In this document: in pieces, positions 1 through 8,878 of the stretch
Layout: each line of letters begins with the position of its first letter
Numbering within the stretch: the first letter of the stretch is position 1
Translations under genes and position numbers: made by a program
The notes under the pieces: generated by a model
What the model saw: the letters and a program-made list of their open reading frames with translations, nothing else
Told to the model about the DNA's origin: nothing
Database searches by the model: none
Assembly: GCA_005880945.1 (NCBI GenBank)
Contig: VBIU01000085.1
Coordinates: forward strand, 1-63,354
DNA from: Chloroflexota bacterium
Lineage (GTDB): Bacteria; Chloroflexota; Dormibacteria; Dormibacterales; Dormibacteraceae
Direction: 5' to 3'
Length of the DNA stretch: 63,354 nucleotides

Positions 1-817
1 GCTGGACGTAGGCCCACTCCTCGAGCAGGGTGCGGTTGAATCGCTCCACCTTGCCGTTCACCTGTGGTGCGTAGAAGGGAATGAAGATGTGCTTGGCGCC
101 GAGCTCACTGACGGCAGCTCTGAAATCCTTGGAGCGCCGATAGCTGAAGTGGTTATCGGTCATCACTCGCTGGACCCGGACCCCATGCGCTGACAGGAAG
201 CTAGCGGCCCGGCGCAGGAACTGAGCGCAAGTCGCTCCTTGCTCGTCGGCAAGCACCTCCGAGTAGGCCAGGCGCGAGTGGTCATCAACCAGGGAATGGA
301 CGAACTCATAACCCTGGCCACGTTTGCCGGTCGGCCGCCGCAGCCGGCGCCCGTAACCGCGATGCCCGCCACCGGTAGGAATTCGACCCAGCTTCTTGAC
401 GTCAACGTGAACCAGATCGCCAGGTTGCGCCCATTCATAGCGCCGAATCACCCGGCCCGTCGGCCGATCCATACAGTCCAGACGCTGCATACCGTGGCGT
501 CGCAACACCTTGTAGCAGGTGGAGCGCGGATGCCCGAGTCGAGCCGCAAGCCGATGTGGGCCGAGCTTCTCATTGCGGCGCAGCTCGAGAATCGCTGACT
601 CGCTCTGAGGGCTCAACTGTCGCGGCCTGCGCAGCGGATGACAAGGCCGGTCAAGCAGGCCGGCCTCGCCTTCGAACTGGTAGCGCCGCCACCACTTGTA
701 GACGGTGACTCGAGATACACCGAGCTCCTCAGCCACCACTGCGGCCGAGCGACCTGACGCTACTCGCTCGATTATCAACTGCCGACCGAACAGGTTGAGT
801 CGAGGTCTACGATGCAT
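1..817 (-). CDS. IS481 family DDE transposase, partial (C-terminus outside window)
   Basis: The reading frame is open for 272 residues from an ATG at 817 to the window edge with no stop or frameshift. An N-terminal helix-turn-helix region contains the SRVTVYKWWRRY signature of this family, followed by an rve integrase core. Candidate DDE residues are visible: Asp in HVDVKKLGR, Asp in VMTDN, and Glu in NGKVERFNRTL about 36 residues later. That is the spacing expected of an active enzyme. It would cut and rejoin the ends of its own element. An AGGAGG-like sequence lies just upstream of the ATG. The copy looks intact so far as it can be seen, hence possibly recent. Confidence 0.9.
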   Translation of the reverse strand, partial: MHRRPRLNLFGRQLIIERVASGRSAAVVAEELGVSRVTVYKWWRRYQFEGEAGLLDRPCHPLRRPRQLSPQSESAILELRRNEKLGPHRLAARLGHPRSTCYKVLRRHGMQRLDCMDRPTGRVIRRYEWAQPGDLVHVDVKKLGRIPTGGGHRGYGRRLRRPTGKRGQGYEFVHSLVDDHSRLAYSEVLADEQGATCAQFLRRAASFLSAHGVRVQRVMTDNHFSYRRSKDFRAAVSELGAKHIFIPFYAPQVNGKVERFNRTLLEEWAYVQ

Positions 818-886
818 GCCGAGGGCCTCCTGCGATCTGGTGGGTGAACACCCAGACCGTCTAGGAAGGCCCTCTATCTGTCAACA
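1..886 (-). mobile_element. IS481-type insertion sequence, cut by the window edge
   Basis: A transposase gene fills most of the element. Its outer end lies near 878-886, where the minus strand reads TGTTGACAG followed by about 60 bp of untranslated leader, as at an IS terminus. The thrS stop codon is only 20 bp further on. The other end is outside the window, so the matching inverted repeat and target duplication cannot be checked. That the window starts inside a repeat suggests, but does not prove, a contig break at a multicopy element. Confidence 0.75.
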
Positions 887-905
887 GGGTCCGTGGGAAT
901 TACAG

Positions 906-2669
906 CTAGCGCCTTCGCTCCGCGACCTCTAGCGCGACACGTTCGGCGAACTCGTCGAGCCCCTCGTCTGTCTGCGCGCCCGCGCGGTCGCGCACGTTGA
1001 CCCTTCCCGCCTCCGCTTCTCGAGCGCCGGCGATCGTCATGTACGGCACCTTGCGCGCTTGCGCATCGCGGATCTTGCGCTGCATGCGCTCCGGGCGGTC
1101 GTCGACCTCGACGCGCAGCTTCAGTTTCCGAAGGCGCTCGGCGATGACACGCGCGTAATCGTGCTGCGCGTCCGTGATCGGGACCACCACGACCTGCACC
1201 GGATGGAGCCAGGTCGGGAACGCGCCCACGTAACGCTCGATCAGGTAGCTGAACAGCCGCTCCATGGAGCCCGCCGCCCCGCGATGCACCATCACCGGCC
1301 GCTGGCGCGTGCCGTCCTCCGCCACGTACTCGAGGGCGAAACGCTCAGGCAGCTGGAAGTCGACCTGCACAGTCGAGTTCGTGAACTCGCGCCGGTGGGC
1401 GTCCTTGACCTGGAAGTCGATCTTCGGTCCGTAGAAGGCGGCTTCGCCGACGCCCAGCTCGTAGGTCTGGCCCATGGACTCGAGCGCCTCGATGAGCGCC
1501 GCCTGGGCGCGCTCCCACTGCTCCTCGGTACCCAGCCACTTGTCCTTGACGTCGTCGCGCGCGGACAGTCGGTAGGAGAATTCGTCGATCCCGAGCACGT
1601 CCGAGAAATAGAGCGCGAGGTCGATTGCGGCCTTGACCTCATCCATCAGCTGGTCCGGGGTGCAGAAGATGTGTGCGTCGTTCAGGGCGAACGCACGGAC
1701 GCGGTTGAGGCCGATGAGCGTGCCGGAGCGTTCGTACCGCCAGTTGTTGCCGATCTCGGCGATGCGCATCGGCAGGTCGCGGTAGCTGCGCAGCTCCGAC
1801 TGGAAGACCACGATGTGGTGCGGGCAGTTGACCGGCCGCAGCTCGAGTTCCTCGCCGTCCTCGAACCGCATCGGCGGATACATGTTCTCCCCATAGAGCT
1901 GAGCGTGGCCGCTCTGACGGTAGAGATCCAGCCGGGCGACGTCGGGCGTCCGCACATGAAGGTAGCCTCGCGCTAGCTCCTCGTCGACGATGAAGCGCTC
2001 GAGCTCGCGGCGCACAGTGGCGCCGGCTGGGAGCCACAACGGCAACCCCGGACCGACACGTTCGTCGACGGTGAAGAGCTTGAGCTCCTTGCCCAGCTTC
2101 TTGTGGTCGCGCTTCTCGGCCTCTTCCAGGAACTTCAGGTGCTCTTCGAGCTCGCGCTGCGTGGACCAGGCGGTGCCGTAGATCCTCGTCAGCTGAGGCT
2201 GCTTCTCGTCACCCCGCCAGTAAGCGCCGGCGACGCGCAGCAGCTTGAATGCCTTCAGGTCCCTGGTGGACTTGACGTGAGGTCCACGACAGAGATCGAG
2301 GAAATCGCCGGTGCGGTAAACGCTCACCTCGTCCCCCTCGACCTTGTCTTTGATCAGCTCGATCTTGTAGTCCTGTCCGCGCCGCCGGAACTCTGCCAGT
2401 GCCTGCTCGCGCGTCATGGTCTCCTGCGCGAAGGGTCTGTCCTCTTGCGCGAGGCGGCGCATGCGCGACTCGATTGCCGGCAGATCCGACTCCGACACCG
2501 GCTTGCTGAAGGCGAAGTCGTAGTAAAAGCCGTCCTGCACTGGCGGCCCGATGCCGTACCTGGCGTCCGGGTACAGCTCGGTGACGGCCGCGGCGAGGAG
2601 GTGGGCCGTCGAATGCCGCAGGACATGCAAAGGGTCCTCGCTTGATTCGTGCTCGCCGTATTCGGCCAT
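906..2669 (-). CDS. thrS: Threonyl-tRNA synthetase lacking the TGS domain
   Basis: A class II synthetase that charges tRNA-Thr. The 587-residue product starts directly with the editing domain: HSTAH at residues 19-23 is the HxxxH motif used to clear Ser-tRNA. The catalytic core follows, with motif 2 (RYERSG), zinc-ligand candidates in PVNCPHH and in the NDAH stretch, and motif 3 (GSMERL). The C-terminal anticodon-binding domain begins near residue 490 (HPVQVVVVPI). The usual N-terminal TGS domain of about 60 residues is absent, and upstream sequence gives no extension because a promoter-like TATACT lies 10 nt before the ATG. Transcribed alone, diverging from dedA. Confidence 0.96.
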   Translation of the reverse strand: MAEYGEHESSEDPLHVLRHSTAHLLAAAVTELYPDARYGIGPPVQDGFYYDFAFSKPVSESDLPAIESRMRRLAQEDRPFAQETMTREQALAEFRRRGQDYKIELIKDKVEGDEVSVYRTGDFLDLCRGPHVKSTRDLKAFKLLRVAGAYWRGDEKQPQLTRIYGTAWSTQRELEEHLKFLEEAEKRDHKKLGKELKLFTVDERVGPGLPLWLPAGATVRRELERFIVDEELARGYLHVRTPDVARLDLYRQSGHAQLYGENMYPPMRFEDGEELELRPVNCPHHIVVFQSELRSYRDLPMRIAEIGNNWRYERSGTLIGLNRVRAFALNDAHIFCTPDQLMDEVKAAIDLALYFSDVLGIDEFSYRLSARDDVKDKWLGTEEQWERAQAALIEALESMGQTYELGVGEAAFYGPKIDFQVKDAHRREFTNSTVQVDFQLPERFALEYVAEDGTRQRPVMVHRGAAGSMERLFSYLIERYVGAFPTWLHPVQVVVVPITDAQHDYARVIAERLRKLKLRVEVDDRPERMQRKIRDAQARKVPYMTIAGAREAEAGRVNVRDRAGAQTDEGLDEFAERVALEVAERRR

Positions 2670-2679
2670 GGGGTCGTCC

Positions 2680-2685
2680 AGTATA
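2680..2685 (-). promoter_or_regulatory. Putative -10 box for thrS
   Basis: TATACT on the minus strand lies 10 nt upstream of the thrS ATG. Transcription starting 6-7 nt after a -10 box would leave a leader of only a few bases. No convincing -35 hexamer is seen at 16-18 nt spacing. Confidence 0.45.
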
Positions 2686-2729
2686 TGGACGCCTTGTCTG
2701 CACTTCCGGCCTTCTCTCAGAGCGAGGCA

Positions 2730-2845
2730 CTCCCGGTCAACGCCCCTCTCCCCGACCCTCCGTCCGAGGGGGGAGCTCCCCCCTCAGGGCGTCGGGCCTG
2801 GCAGAGCCAGCTCCCGGCGCACCCCCCTTCCGAGCGGGGGGAGGG
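2730..2845. repeat. REP-like GC-rich palindromic sequence between thrS and dedA
   Basis: Begins with AACGCCCCTCTCCCCGACCC, a sequence that recurs with small changes near 21600 and twice near 52283-52375. A perfect 20-nt palindrome (GAGGGGGG-AGCT-CCCCCCTC) occupies 2766-2785. A second dyad, six C then six G, lies at 2823-2842. The last G-rich stretch, about 10 nt before the dedA ATG, may also act as its ribosome-binding site. Confidence 0.6.
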
Positions 2846-2855
2846 CTTCTAAGCG

Positions 2856-3443
2856 ATGGGCACTGGGGCGATCCTCGATGCGCTCGGCTATCTGGCTGCC
2901 GGGCTCGGCTCGCTCATCGAGGGCGCGGGCATTGCCTTCCCCGGGCAGGTGATCCTCCTGACCGCCGCGGCCTGGGCGGCTGCGCGCCACGGCAGCCTTG
3001 CCCTGGTGATCCTGATCGGCTTCGCCGGCGCAACCGCGGGGGCGGACATCGGCTACTACCTGGGTTATCGAGGTGGGCGCCCTTTGGTGGAGCGCTTCGG
3101 GAGCCTGTTCCGCGTCCGCCCCGAGCACATCGCGCGATCAGAGCTCTTCTTCGCCCGCCATGGCGACAAGGCGATACTCGTCTCCCGCTTTCTGATCGGC
3201 TTACGTACCTGGGGATCGATGCTCGCCGGCATGGCCCACATGCCGTTCTGGCGCTTCCAGCTCTTCAACGCGATCGGCGCGCTCGGCTGGGCGGCAGTCA
3301 TCGCGTCCGCGGGCTACCTGTTTGGCGCCAATCTCCCCCTGATCACCGCAGTCCTGCGGGGGATCGGGATCGGTGGGCTCGCGCTGATCGTGCTCGGGGC
3401 GATCACGCTGGCCGTGATACGGGAGCGCGCCGCCCGGCGATGA
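2856..3443 (+). CDS. DedA / SNARE-associated (VTT) family membrane protein
   Basis: A 195-residue polytopic membrane protein of the DedA family, whose members act in undecaprenyl-phosphate or phospholipid translocation and proton-motive-force maintenance. The family signature is visible: an early FPGQVILLTAAAW segment, the glycine-rich loop GATAGADIGYYLGYR near residue 60, and the FLIGLRTWGSMLAGMAHMPF stretch with the conserved Arg near residue 120. Four to five hydrophobic segments span the length. A GGAGGG lies 10 nt before the ATG. It is a single gene that runs 41 bp past the stop of the convergent MFS gene, so the two mRNAs are antisense to each other at their ends. The exact substrate cannot be told. 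Confidence 0.88.
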   Translation: MGTGAILDALGYLAAGLGSLIEGAGIAFPGQVILLTAAAWAAARHGSLALVILIGFAGATAGADIGYYLGYRGGRPLVERFGSLFRVRPEHIARSELFFARHGDKAILVSRFLIGLRTWGSMLAGMAHMPFWRFQLFNAIGALGWAAVIASAGYLFGANLPLITAVLRGIGIGGLALIVLGAITLAVIRERAARR

Positions 3444-4731
3444 AAATCGCCACCCCTCCACCCACCAGCACCGCGCCGAGACCGCCGATGACGTGCGCCG
3501 TGCCGATCGTGTCGGAGAGCGCCGCGGCGGCGAGCACCGGCAGAGCCGTCACCCCGTTGATCACCATGTAGAGGAGGGCGAAGATCCGGCCGCGGATCTC
3601 ATCGCTGGTCGTCTCCATCAGGTACGTGATCGCCGGGATCATGATCGCGCCGAACTCGATCCCGAGGATGAGGCTGAAGGCCGCGCCGGTGATGCGTGCG
3701 TGGACTCGCAGGTCGGGCAGCTGCGTCATCGCCTGCGGCACTGCAGCCAGGGCCAGCATCGTGACCCCGTTTGCGATCAGCGACGCGAACAGAAGGCGGG
3801 AGCGGTCGATGTTGCGCACAAACTGCCCCAGTAGGATCGCGCTGAGGATTGCTCCTCCGGTCGCGGGCCCGAGGATGACGTAGCTGTCCTGCGGCGCTAT
3901 CCCTATGACGTTGGTTACGTACGCGGGCGCCAGGGCGAACAGCATGAACAGCACCAGCACCGCGATGCTCACCTGCCCGAAGGCCAGCATCAATCCGCGT
4001 GAGGCGCGAAGGGCATCGACGCCCTCTTTCAGATCGGTCAGCACGCGGCGAAACCGGCTGCGGCTCGCGGCCACGGGCGGCTCCGTGGTCCTCTCGACGC
4101 CTGGAATGTCAGAGGCGAGGATGAAAGTGCCGGCAACTACCAGGAGAGCGGCGGCCAGCCAGTAGGGCGCGTACAGGTCGATGCGGGACACGATCGGGGC
4201 CAGCGCGCCCCCGACGACGAGCGTCAGAACCATCGTGAGCAGCGCCATCGAGTTGGCGGTGATGAGCGCCGAGCGCGGAAGGATCGTCGGTATGACCGCC
4301 GCCTCGGCCGGGCCGAAAAGCTGGCCGACGGCGGAGAACACAAAGGTGATGAGCAGCAGGTGTGCGAAATCGCCGCGCAGCTGCGGCACAAGGGCGGCCA
4401 GCGGAATCAAGGCGACCGCGGCAGCACGGCCGAGGTTGCACCACAGCATGATCTGCTTGCGGTCCAGGCGGTCCGCGATCACGCCGGCAGGCGGGGCGAA
4501 CAGCACCGCCGGAACTGTGTACGTGAGCAACGTCACTGCGACCGGGGTGCTGCCTCCCGAGATGTCATACGCGAGGATGATCAGCGAGAAGAGCAGGAAC
4601 TTGTCAGCGAGCTGTGCCGCGAGCTGCGCGAACCAGATGTTCCTGAACGTGGTGTTGCGCAGCACGGCTCGAAAGCCACCCGGGCTCTCGACATCGAACT
4701 TGAACGGATCGGCCTTGAAGGGATCGGCCAT
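3403..4731 (-). CDS. MFS transporter (MFS_3 type)
   Basis: A 442-residue protein with about 12 hydrophobic segments. The family loop after the second segment reads GVIADRLDRKQIMLWCN. A longer central cytoplasmic loop (residues about 205-235, TEPPVAASRSRFRRVLTDL) separates the halves, and the C-terminal half has the repeated ETTSDEIRGRIFAL loop. This pattern fits the enterobactin-exporter/MFS_3 subgroup of drug or siderophore exporters, but no substrate can be assigned. I take the ATG at 4731 (MADPFKADPFKFDVESP), where homology begins. The frame stays open upstream without plausible coding sense. The gene lies 75 bp after ksgA and overlaps dedA tail-to-tail. Confidence 0.85.
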   Translation of the reverse strand: MADPFKADPFKFDVESPGGFRAVLRNTTFRNIWFAQLAAQLADKFLLFSLIILAYDISGGSTPVAVTLLTYTVPAVLFAPPAGVIADRLDRKQIMLWCNLGRAAAVALIPLAALVPQLRGDFAHLLLITFVFSAVGQLFGPAEAAVIPTILPRSALITANSMALLTMVLTLVVGGALAPIVSRIDLYAPYWLAAALLVVAGTFILASDIPGVERTTEPPVAASRSRFRRVLTDLKEGVDALRASRGLMLAFGQVSIAVLVLFMLFALAPAYVTNVIGIAPQDSYVILGPATGGAILSAILLGQFVRNIDRSRLLFASLIANGVTMLALAAVPQAMTQLPDLRVHARITGAAFSLILGIEFGAIMIPAITYLMETTSDEIRGRIFALLYMVINGVTALPVLAAAALSDTIGTAHVIGGLGAVLVGGGVAIFIAGRRAPVSRPA

Positions 4732-4747
4732 GCGGGTGTGGATACTA

Positions 4748-4775
4748 GCCCCGAGCGACAAGCTCGGGGCGTTTT
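4748..4775 (+). terminator. Stem-loop followed by T-run (plus-strand orientation)
   Basis: GCCCCGAGC-gacaa-GCTCGGGGC followed by GTTTT forms a 9-bp stem with a short T tract on the plus strand. No plus-strand gene ends nearby, so a terminator role is doubtful. On the minus strand it sits in the leader of the MFS gene and lacks a T tract. Confidence 0.3.
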
Positions 4776-4796
4776 CCTCCAGCCCGCGGGGAGGAT

Positions 4797-4816
4797 GGCC
4801 ACGCATTAGCGTGGCC
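4797..4816. terminator. Perfect hairpin over the ksgA stop codon
   Basis: GGCCACGC-ATTA-GCGTGGCC is an 8-bp perfect stem with a 4-nt loop. The loop holds the ksgA stop codon TAA (4806-4808). There is no U tract, so it may stabilise the mRNA end or be a weak attenuator before the MFS gene. Confidence 0.4.
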
Positions 4817-5651
4817 GGGTGGGGGTCGCGAATCTGTGATACACGACCTCCCACTCGCGGAGGCTGAGGGTTTGGGCGCGACGTTTTGGGTCGATACCGG
4901 CGTCGCGAAGTCGCGATCCGGCTGCCTCGCTGCCGATGCCGGCGATGCGGCCCAGCGCCCCGCCGAGCTGCTTGCGGCGGAACTGAAAGACGGCTTCGAC
5001 GAGCCGGAAGAAGGCGTCCAGGTCCGGTACGTCCACGGCCGGCCGTTCGCGGACGTTCAGCACGACCAGCGCTGAGTCGACGCGCGGCGCCGGCGTGAAT
5101 GCCGCGGCGGGAATTGCAAACTCCAGCCGTGCCTCCGCGAATACCTGGACCGCGACGGTCGCAAGGCTGGCGCCGCCGGAAGCCGTCCATCGATCGGCGA
5201 CCTCCCTCTGAACCACCAGCGACAGGATGCGCGGGCGGGGTTGCGTCTCCAGCAGCTTGCGAATCAGGGCGCCTGTCAGGTTGTACGGGATGTTCCCTGC
5301 GACCGCCTCTCCCCCATTGGGAAAGAGCTCACCTAAGTCGAGCTTGAGGATGTCGGCTTCGACGATCTCGACCGGGCCGCGACCCTCCACCACCTCGCGA
5401 AGAGCGGGGATCAGCCGCCGGTCGAGCTCGACCGCGACCACTCGGGGATGCCGTTCCGCCAGCGCAACCGTCAGCGTCCCGACGCCCGCTCCGATATCGA
5501 CGACGGCATCGGATGGGCCTCCCGCCGCCTCGGCCACGCGGTCGCGCAGGGCAGCATCGGTCAGGAAGTTCTGGCCCAGTCTGTGCTTGGGCTCGATGCG
5601 GTGCTTTCGAAGGAGGCGTGCCAGCTGGTCAGGGTCGGCGGGGTCGATCAA
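4806..5651 (-). CDS. rsmA: 16S rRNA (adenine1518-N6/adenine1519-N6)-dimethyltransferase
   Basis: RsmA/KsgA dimethylates two adjacent adenines in helix 45 of 16S rRNA late in 30S assembly, using S-adenosylmethionine. The 281-residue length is normal. KHRLGQNFLTD at the N-terminus, the SAM-binding VVDIGAGVGTL near residue 50, EADILK, and the catalytic NIPYN motif near residue 120 are all present. The C-terminal helical domain (FFRLVEAVFQFRRKQL) is complete. The start ATG overlaps the tatD stop as ATGA (5648-5651), so the two are probably translationally coupled in the dinG-rsmI-metG-tatD-ksgA run. Confidence 0.96.
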   Translation of the reverse strand: MIDPADPDQLARLLRKHRIEPKHRLGQNFLTDAALRDRVAEAAGGPSDAVVDIGAGVGTLTVALAERHPRVVAVELDRRLIPALREVVEGRGPVEIVEADILKLDLGELFPNGGEAVAGNIPYNLTGALIRKLLETQPRPRILSLVVQREVADRWTASGGASLATVAVQVFAEARLEFAIPAAAFTPAPRVDSALVVLNVRERPAVDVPDLDAFFRLVEAVFQFRRKQLGGALGRIAGIGSEAAGSRLRDAGIDPKRRAQTLSLREWEVVYHRFATPTRPR

Positions 5652-6397
5652 GTCATCCGGCGAAACAGCCGAAGAGCGTTGTCGCGCTCGAGGCTCGCCA
5701 GCCCCTCGAGGGTGATGCCCCGAAGGTCGGCGACCAGCTCGGCAGTGTCGATCAGGTAGGCCGGGCGGTTCGGCACGTCCATCCGCTTGTGGGCGTTGCC
5801 GTAAGGCGAGTCAGTCTCCAACAGGAGACGGTCTGAGGGGCATTGCCTGGCGACATCGCGAAGGGTGTGGCGACTCGGCCGGGTGACCAATCCCGCGAAT
5901 CCAAGGAAGAAGCCCTGGTCGAGGAACCTCTGCGCCCATTCCCACTCCAGCGCGAAGTAGTGCATGACGCCCCGGAGGCCAGGATGGGCATCGATGATGT
6001 CGAGGATCTCGGTCGCGGCGCCCCGGTTGTGAACCGACACCGGCAGGTCGAGCTCGACCGCCAGCTCGAACAGCTCGTGCAGGCGCGATACCTGCACCGA
6101 TCTGACCGGAGCGCCCTCCTGCTCGAAGTCGAGGCCCACCTCGCCCACCGCCACCACGTTCGGATCGGCGGCCAACGCCCTCAATGCCTCAAGGTCCGGC
6201 CCGTCCTTCTCGGTGGGATGGTGACCGATCGCGGCCCACACCTCCGGGTGCTCGCCCGCGAGCGAGATCGCCTTGCGGCTTCGCTGCAGGTCGACTCCCA
6301 TCGTCACCATGCGGGTCACACCCGCATTCGCCGCCGCCACCACGACCTCTGCCGTGTCACCCAGCTCCTCGAGATGGAGGTGGGTGTCTACAAAGAT
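5648..6397 (-). CDS. tatD: TatD family metal-dependent hydrolase/DNase, apparent ATC start
   Basis: TatD proteins are amidohydrolase-fold nucleases and deacylases binding two divalent metals. The frame gives [11 protein letters not shown], whose HxH supplies two metal ligands, followed by [15 protein letters not shown] and LLLETDSPY, all family motifs, in 249 residues. No ATG, GTG, TTG or CTG occurs in frame upstream of HxH. The first in-frame ATG/GTG/TTG is a GTG at 6343, which would delete the metal site. An ATC at 6397 gives Met-Phe-Val-Asp-Thr-His, the textbook TatD N-terminus, and stands 7 nt after a GGAGG. I therefore place the start there. It overlaps the metG end by 10 bp. Confidence 0.85.
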   Translation of the reverse strand: MFVDTHLHLEELGDTAEVVVAAANAGVTRMVTMGVDLQRSRKAISLAGEHPEVWAAIGHHPTEKDGPDLEALRALAADPNVVAVGEVGLDFEQEGAPVRSVQVSRLHELFELAVELDLPVSVHNRGAATEILDIIDAHPGLRGVMHYFALEWEWAQRFLDQGFFLGFAGLVTRPSRHTLRDVARQCPSDRLLLETDSPYGNAHKRMDVPNRPAYLIDTAELVADLRGITLEGLASLERDNALRLFRRMT

Positions 6398-8124
6398 GCC
6401 AGCTCCTCCTCGGCGTCCACGACATCGTCTAGGCGTTTGAAGAGCGCCTGAGGCTGCGGCAGCGGATGACCGGGCGCCAGCTCAGAAGGCAGCCACCGGT
6501 CGCCAATCGGGTACTCCCCGGTCAGCACGCGGTGAACGACTCCGTCCTCTGAGAATTCGCGCACCACCGGCTGCGGCGCGATCACGTCTGTGTAGCCGAG
6601 CATCTCGTGCAGGCGCTGGGACGAGAAGGGCAGGAAGGGCGTGAGCATCGTCTTCAGGTTGTCGACGCAGCGGAGCGCCACGTAGAGGACGGTCCCGGCG
6701 CGACCGCGATCGGTCTTGATGGTGTGCCACGGCTGCTCCGTGCCGAGGTACACGTTGACCTTCGCCGCCAGCGCGAGCGCGACCTTCAAAGCCAGCTGGA
6801 AGCGTGCTTTGGAGAGCTCGGACGCAACGCTGGACAACCCGTCCTCCACCTGTTTGATGAGCGCCTGGTCCGCGTCCGTCAGCTCCTGCGGCTCAGGCAC
6901 GGCGCCGAAGTTGCGGTGGGCGTTGACCAGGGTGCGATGGACGAGGTTGCCCCAGGTGGCGACCAGCTCGTCGTTGTTCCGGCGCACGAATTCCGCCCAC
7001 GTGAAGTCTGTGTCCTGGTTCTCAGGACCGGCGACCATCAGGTAATAACGCAGGGCGTCAGGGTCGTACCGCTCGAGGACGTCGTTGACGTATATGACCT
7101 GGCCGCGGCTCGTGGAGAGCTTCCTGCCTCCCATGTTCAGGTATTCGCTGGCGACTATCTCGTCGGGGAGGTGCAGGTCGCCGGCGCCCATGAGGATGGC
7201 GGGCCACAGCACTGTGTGGAAGGTGATGTTGTCCTTGCCCATCACGTAGTAGTGCCTGGACTCAGGGTTCTGCCACCAGTCCTTCCATGCATCCGGCTCG
7301 CCGCGCTGGACCGCCCACTCGATGGACGCGGAGAGGTAGCCGATCACCGCGTCGAACCAGACATAGATCTTCTTGTGCGGGTTGTCCTGCCAGCCGGGAA
7401 GAGGGACCGGCACCCCCCAGTCGAGGTCGCGCGTGATGGCACGCGGCTTGAGGTTGCGGACGTACTCCAACGAATACTTGCGAACGTTGGGACGCCAGTC
7501 GTCGTGCTTCTGGATCCACTCCATCAATCGATCGCCGAAAGCGGGCAGGTCGAAGAAGAAATGCTCGGTCTCTCGAAACTCCACAGGCGCGTCGCTGCCG
7601 CGTTGATGGGGATTGATGAGGTCAATCGGGTCCAGCTGGTTGCCGCAGTTGTCGCACTGGTCGCCACGAGCATCTGGAAACCCGCAGATCGGACACTTGC
7701 CTTCGATGTAACGGTCGGGCAGCGTGCGCCCACTGACCGGGTCGATCGCCCCCATCTGCGTCTTCTTGACCAGGTAGCCGTTCTCGTGCAGCTTCAGAAA
7801 CAGGTCCTGCGTCACACGGTAGTGGTTGGCCGTGGTGGTTCGGGTGAAGATGTCGTACGTCATGCCCAGGCGCCGCAGGTCCTCGACGATCAGCGCGTTG
7901 TTCTGGTCCGCGAACTCGCGTGGCGGGATGCCCTTCTTGTCGGCCTCATAGGTGATCGGCGTGCCGTGCTCGTCAGTCCCGCTCGCCATGAGGACGCGGG
8001 AGCCACGGAGCCGCTCGAAGCGCGCCAGCACGTCGGCGGGCACTGCGAAGCCCGCCACGTGACCGATGTGGCGAGGGCCGTTGGCATACGGCCAGGCGGG
8101 AGCAACCAGAACAGTTTTAGGCAC
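6388..8124 (-). CDS. metG: Methionyl-tRNA synthetase
   Basis: A class I synthetase charging elongator and initiator tRNA-Met. RHIGH at residues 18-22 is the HIGH motif. KLSTSRG near residue 335 is the KMSKS equivalent, with Thr in place of the usual Lys/Met. A zinc knuckle with CPICG and CDNCG pairs sits near residues 145-165. The anticodon-binding helical domain fills the C-terminus. At 578 residues there is no C-terminal tRNA-binding EMAP domain, a common short form. It lies 73 bp after rsmI and runs into tatD. Confidence 0.95.
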   Translation of the reverse strand: MPKTVLVAPAWPYANGPRHIGHVAGFAVPADVLARFERLRGSRVLMASGTDEHGTPITYEADKKGIPPREFADQNNALIVEDLRRLGMTYDIFTRTTTANHYRVTQDLFLKLHENGYLVKKTQMGAIDPVSGRTLPDRYIEGKCPICGFPDARGDQCDNCGNQLDPIDLINPHQRGSDAPVEFRETEHFFFDLPAFGDRLMEWIQKHDDWRPNVRKYSLEYVRNLKPRAITRDLDWGVPVPLPGWQDNPHKKIYVWFDAVIGYLSASIEWAVQRGEPDAWKDWWQNPESRHYYVMGKDNITFHTVLWPAILMGAGDLHLPDEIVASEYLNMGGRKLSTSRGQVIYVNDVLERYDPDALRYYLMVAGPENQDTDFTWAEFVRRNNDELVATWGNLVHRTLVNAHRNFGAVPEPQELTDADQALIKQVEDGLSSVASELSKARFQLALKVALALAAKVNVYLGTEQPWHTIKTDRGRAGTVLYVALRCVDNLKTMLTPFLPFSSQRLHEMLGYTDVIAPQPVVREFSEDGVVHRVLTGEYPIGDRWLPSELAPGHPLPQPQALFKRLDDVVDAEEELASL

Positions 8125-8197
8125 CTTGGTGGACAGTATCGGCCAGCGAGGGACCTGATCTCATCGGCTCGGGACCATGCGGGGACCTGCCGCGATC

Positions 8198-8878
8198 TCA
8201 GGCCCCGGGTGGCCGATCCCGCCCACTGATGACAAGGGTAAACTCGCCGCGCGCTCGGTCGCCGAGAGCTGACATCACCTCGCCGGCGGTGCCACGCAGC
8301 ACCTGCTCGTGCAGCTTCGTCAACTCGCGCGCCACTGTCATCTGGCGCTCGGGGAGCACCTCCGCGATGATCGCGAGCGATTTTCGGACGCGGTACGGAG
8401 ACTCAAAGGCGATCGCCGGACGCGGGTCGTCGGTGAGCGTCAAGAGCAATCGACGCATCTCACCAGGCTTGCGGGGCAGGTAGCCCAGGAACGTGAATCC
8501 CGGCCCCCCATAACCCGCGATGGACAGGCCCGCAGTGACCGCGCTCGCCCCCGGGATCGGGACCACTTTGTGTCCCGCTGCCCAGGCGGCATGGACGAGC
8601 GCCTGCCCAGGGTCTGAGAGCGTTGGGGTTCCCGCGTCGCTTACGAGCGCCACGTCGTGCTCGTCGAGGGCCGACATGACCCGCGGCAGCGCGCGGCGCT
8701 CCACCGGCGCGCGGTAGCTGATCAATGGTTTCCTGATTCCGAACCGAGCCAGCAGGCGGGCCGTGATGCGCGTGTCCTCGGCCGCGATGGCGCCGACTTC
8801 TCCCAGAACGCGCACCGCACGCGCACTCGTATCTTCCAGGTTTCCGATCGGCGTGCCGACCACGAACAACGTGCTCAC
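8198..8878 (-). CDS. rsmI: 16S rRNA (cytidine1402-2'-O)-methyltransferase
   Basis: RsmI uses SAM to methylate the ribose of C1402 in the decoding centre. LFVVGTPIGNLEDTS at the N-terminus, AAEDTRIT, LVSDAGTPTLSDPG and the IPGASAVTAGLS loop are diagnostic of this tetrapyrrole-methylase-fold family. I use the GTG at 8878, which overlaps the dinG stop as GTGA (8875-8878). At 226 residues it is shorter than many homologues (about 270-290), ending soon after the core fold, so the C-terminal extension seen in E. coli is missing. Confidence 0.93.
   Translation of the reverse strand: MSTLFVVGTPIGNLEDTSARAVRVLGEVGAIAAEDTRITARLLARFGIRKPLISYRAPVERRALPRVMSALDEHDVALVSDAGTPTLSDPGQALVHAAWAAGHKVVPIPGASAVTAGLSIAGYGGPGFTFLGYLPRKPGEMRRLLLTLTDDPRPAIAFESPYRVRKSLAIIAEVLPERQMTVARELTKLHEQVLRGTAGEVMSALGDRARGEFTLVISGRDRPPGA

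Noticed and set aside
4748-4775. Rho-independent terminator of ksgA
   Set aside because: The T tract lies on the plus strand, whereas ksgA and the MFS gene are on the minus strand.
6607-8229. Long plus-strand open frame (540 codons) opposite metG
   Set aside because: Antisense shadow of metG, no homology recognised.
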